Of a stretch of DNA of 64,000 bases, positions 62,109-64,000 are shown one piece after another. Under the pieces are notes generated by a model, which saw only the letters and a program-made list of their open reading frames with translations, ran no database searches and was not told the origin of the DNA. How positions within the stretch are numbered: position 1 is the first letter of the stretch; the number at the start of each line of letters is the position of its first letter. A program made the position numbers and the translations under genes. This stretch comes from Thalassoglobus neptunius (GTDB taxonomy: Bacteria > Planctomycetota > Planctomycetia > Planctomycetales > Planctomycetaceae): assembly GCF_007859735.1 (NCBI RefSeq), contig NZ_SIHI01000006.1:1-64000 (forward strand), in the 5' to 3' direction.

Positions 62109-62573
62109 ATGAGTGCAGAACAGCGACTTCAGGAACTTGAGATCACTCTTCCCACTCCGCCAGCACCTGTCGCGGCTTATGTTCCGTGTGTGCGTACAGG
62201 GAACCTCGTGGTTCTGAGTGGACAACTCCCTTTTGCAGGCAAAAACTTGCTAGCGACGGGACGTGTTCCCTCGAAAGTCCCGGTTGATCAGGCACAAGCG
62301 GCTGCTGAGCAATGCGTTCTTAACGGGCTCGCGATCCTTCGTCACGAGTTGGGCGGCGATTTGAATCGTGTGCAGCGGGTTGTCCGAATCGGGGTCTTCG
62401 TCCAGTCGGATGACGGATTTTACGACCAGTCACTCGTGGCCAATGGGGCGAGTGAGTTGTTGCAGAAAGTTTTCGGGGACATTGGAAAGCATGCACGCGT
62501 CGCTGTCGGGATGAATGCACTTCCACTCAATGCGGCCGTTGAAGTTGAACTGCTCTTCGAAGTGGCCGACTAG
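62109..62573 (+). CDS. Rid family (YjgF/YER057c/UK114) protein
   Basis: A 154-residue protein of the YjgF subgroup with TGNLVVLSGQLPF, LNGLAILRHELGGDLNRVQRVVRIGVFVQSDDGFYDQ, and MNALPLNAAVEVELLFEV. Canonical RidA has an Arg before the ALP motif; here the block reads VAVGMNALP with no Arg in that place, so enamine/imine deaminase activity is doubtful (inference). GAGGG lies seven bases before the ATG. Confidence 0.9.
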   Translation: MSAEQRLQELEITLPTPPAPVAAYVPCVRTGNLVVLSGQLPFAGKNLLATGRVPSKVPVDQAQAAAEQCVLNGLAILRHELGGDLNRVQRVVRIGVFVQSDDGFYDQSLVANGASELLQKVFGDIGKHARVAVGMNALPLNAAVEVELLFEVAD

Positions 62574-63173
62574 TTCTTGAGCGACCAGTCCGGTCAAAGA
62601 TCCACCAGTTCCGAAGAGTTCAGGCGTTTGCTTTCTGACGTCTGTTGAATGTGAACGGTGTCTCTCAGCGGGAATCATTCTCTGTGCAATCTGCCGCTTT
62701 GATGGACGAGCGGGTTAATCTCAGCCAAGCGAAGTTCGTTCGTGGCGAGAATCTCGAATCTTCATATTCATTGGTCTGCGTTAATGCTCTGCAGAGATAC
62801 GCGCATCATCGACGCGCACTCCAGTGAACGAATCGGGATCGTCTGCAGTGCCGAGAAACGATGAATGCGGTCTCGACCTGCATTTTTAGGGTGCTCAGGG
62901 CGTTTGCAATCTGATCGGGTCAACTGCTTTCTTTGAGAATCGTTTGAGTTGCTCGGATTCTTCGTCGGAGAATCGGCATAGTGCTCGTGACTCGAACGAT
63001 CGGGCAAATCGGCGCAATCCGGCAATGCAGGCGAAATCCGCGTATTCATCCCTGAATCACGACAACAAATTGGCCGGGAGAGTATCCAAACCGAAGTAGC
63101 GTTAATCGTGAACGTAAGCTTCCAGTCGTTTGAGAGTATCGAAACAAAGTCACGCAGTAAGGAATGGTTAGTG
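62574..63173. other. Intergenic region without a gene
   Basis: About 600 bases with no gene I can support. The minus-strand frame 62768-63268 overlaps the FHA-EAL start and has no family features. Promoter of the FHA-EAL gene expected near 63100. Confidence 0.5.
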
Positions 63174-64000
63174 ATGAGTGTGCAAGCCATCACACCGAAG
63201 AAACAGCAGTCTGCCCCGAATAGCGGGTTTGCGGGCTGGTCGTTGATTGGCTGCGTGCCACCGTCCACGTCCTTAACGGAAACTCCGATCGATGTTGCAT
63301 CGTTCGTGATCGGTCGGCGTGCCGAGAGTCAACTCCGGCTGAAGTCGCAATGTGTGTCCGGGCGTCACGCGGAAATTCTGCAGATCGGAGAGTCTCTGTT
63401 TATTCGGGACCTCGATAGCACGAACGGAACGTTTCTCAATAGACGAATGGTCAGTGGGCCGATTCCTATTAGGCCGGGCGATCACATTCAAATTGCCGAC
63501 GTCGAATTTCGTGTCGACTTCAAAAAGCCTGAACCGGACTCAGCAGAGAAGAATCTTCTGGAGCAGAAAAAGACTCTGCCTGCCGTGCATGCTCTGCAAT
63601 CTGATTGGGTGATGAGTCAGCTTGAAGATCTGATTGTTCAGAAAGCCATCATTCCGCACTATCAACCGATTGTCGCTCTGGGCGATTCCCGAGTTGTCGG
63701 GTACGAAGCATTGGCGCGCAGCGAAGTGGTTGGGTTGGAAAGCCCCGCGCGAATGTTTCAGACTGCCGAAATCGTCAACCGAGAAGTGGCGTTGAGCATT
63801 GTCTGTCGCGATCAGGCCATTCGTCACGCTCCGCATGCAGAGCCGTGTCCTCCGATCTTCGTGAACACACATCCGAACGAGAACATCGAAGTCGATGTGC
63901 TTCCAACGATTGCACGGCTTCAGAAAGTTCGGTCCGACGTTCCGATCGTTGTCGAGTTTCACGAGAAAACTATTCAGAGTCCCAGCATCATGCGAGAGAA
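63174..64000 (+). CDS. FHA-EAL domain protein (3' end outside window)
   Basis: The frame starts at ATG 63174 (AAGGA ten bases upstream) and is still open at the window end, 275 residues in. Residues about 40-115 are an FHA domain: FVIGRRAESQLRL, CVSGRHAEIL, LFIRDLDSTNGTFLNRR. After a linker an EAL domain begins (IIPHYQPIVALGDSRVVGYEALAR), with the ExLxR signature. The domain probably hydrolyses or senses cyclic di-GMP, while the FHA part binds phosphothreonine, linking Ser/Thr kinase signalling to the second messenger. Catalytic residues further on are outside the window. Confidence 0.88.
   Translation, partial: MSVQAITPKKQQSAPNSGFAGWSLIGCVPPSTSLTETPIDVASFVIGRRAESQLRLKSQCVSGRHAEILQIGESLFIRDLDSTNGTFLNRRMVSGPIPIRPGDHIQIADVEFRVDFKKPEPDSAEKNLLEQKKTLPAVHALQSDWVMSQLEDLIVQKAIIPHYQPIVALGDSRVVGYEALARSEVVGLESPARMFQTAEIVNREVALSIVCRDQAIRHAPHAEPCPPIFVNTHPNENIEVDVLPTIARLQKVRSDVPIVVEFHEKTIQSPSIMRE

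Noticed and set aside
62900..63010. Possible fifth copy of the dispersed repeat (GTGCTCGTG block)
   Set aside because: Only short scattered matches; not above chance by eye.

Overview
The window looks like chromosomal DNA of a planctomycete (Planctomycetota, probably Planctomycetales). The protein repertoire points this way: an HYExAFE-type protein, a very large secretin with N-terminal helical repeats, a VIT/vWA protein, a vWA/amidotransferase-like membrane protein, a Golvesin-domain FAD oxidoreductase, a ThuA-like protein, Tat-exported Gfo/Idh/MocA and TIM-barrel sugar enzymes, and a long tandem ClpP/NfeD protein. Genes lie on both strands in short runs of one to three. lpxB, murJ and a secretin fit a Gram-negative envelope. 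I saw no tRNA, rRNA, CRISPR array, insertion sequence or phage genes.

Layout. 1-3.75 kb: the 3' part of a multi-PAS hybrid histidine kinase broken by a frameshift and a nonsense codon. 4.2-10.3 kb: O-acyltransferase, secreted FAD oxidoreductase, hexapeptide acetyltransferase, TIGR04282-type glycosyltransferase. 10.5-14.1 kb: murJ overlapped by a dihydroorotate-dehydrogenase-like gene, then an SDR. 14.5-24.2 kb: mfd, a PPIase lipoprotein and the 1530-residue secretin, closed by a strong terminator. 24.9-33.2 kb: vWA membrane protein, TIM-barrel sugar enzyme, lpxB, a DegP-like protein with an altered active site, xylulokinase, HYExAFE protein. 33.4-38.6 kb: small membrane protein, ketosynthase, CrtI-type oxidoreductase, MoxR ATPase, sigma factor. 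38.6-46.4 kb: DUF420 protein, coaD, ThuA, M42 peptidase, Gfo/Idh/MocA, yraN and an MGMT-endonuclease V fusion. 46.5-64 kb: LRR protein, queA, NfeD protease, FmdB-like protein without its cysteines, ThiS, DJ-1/PfpI protein, acidic membrane protein, VIT/vWA protein, YjbQ, RND/MMPL exporter, CPBP protease, a tiny basic protein, a Rid protein, and the start of an FHA-EAL protein.

The least ordinary signal is non-coding. A palindromic intergenic repeat of about 105 bp occurs at 28431-28537 (+) and 57215-57321 (-). By hand alignment the two copies are roughly 80% identical, and each starts directly at the stop codon of the preceding gene. Two more diverged candidates lie near 27.3 kb and 4.1 kb. 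Other points of interest are the alkyltransferase-endonuclease V fusion with a substituted His, a PDZ domain apparently nested inside a degenerate trypsin-like fold, a ketosynthase/CrtI-desaturase pair, and a PD-(D/E)XK-like motif in the HYExAFE protein.

All family calls come from reading the translations. No database search was run, and base identities were counted by eye.
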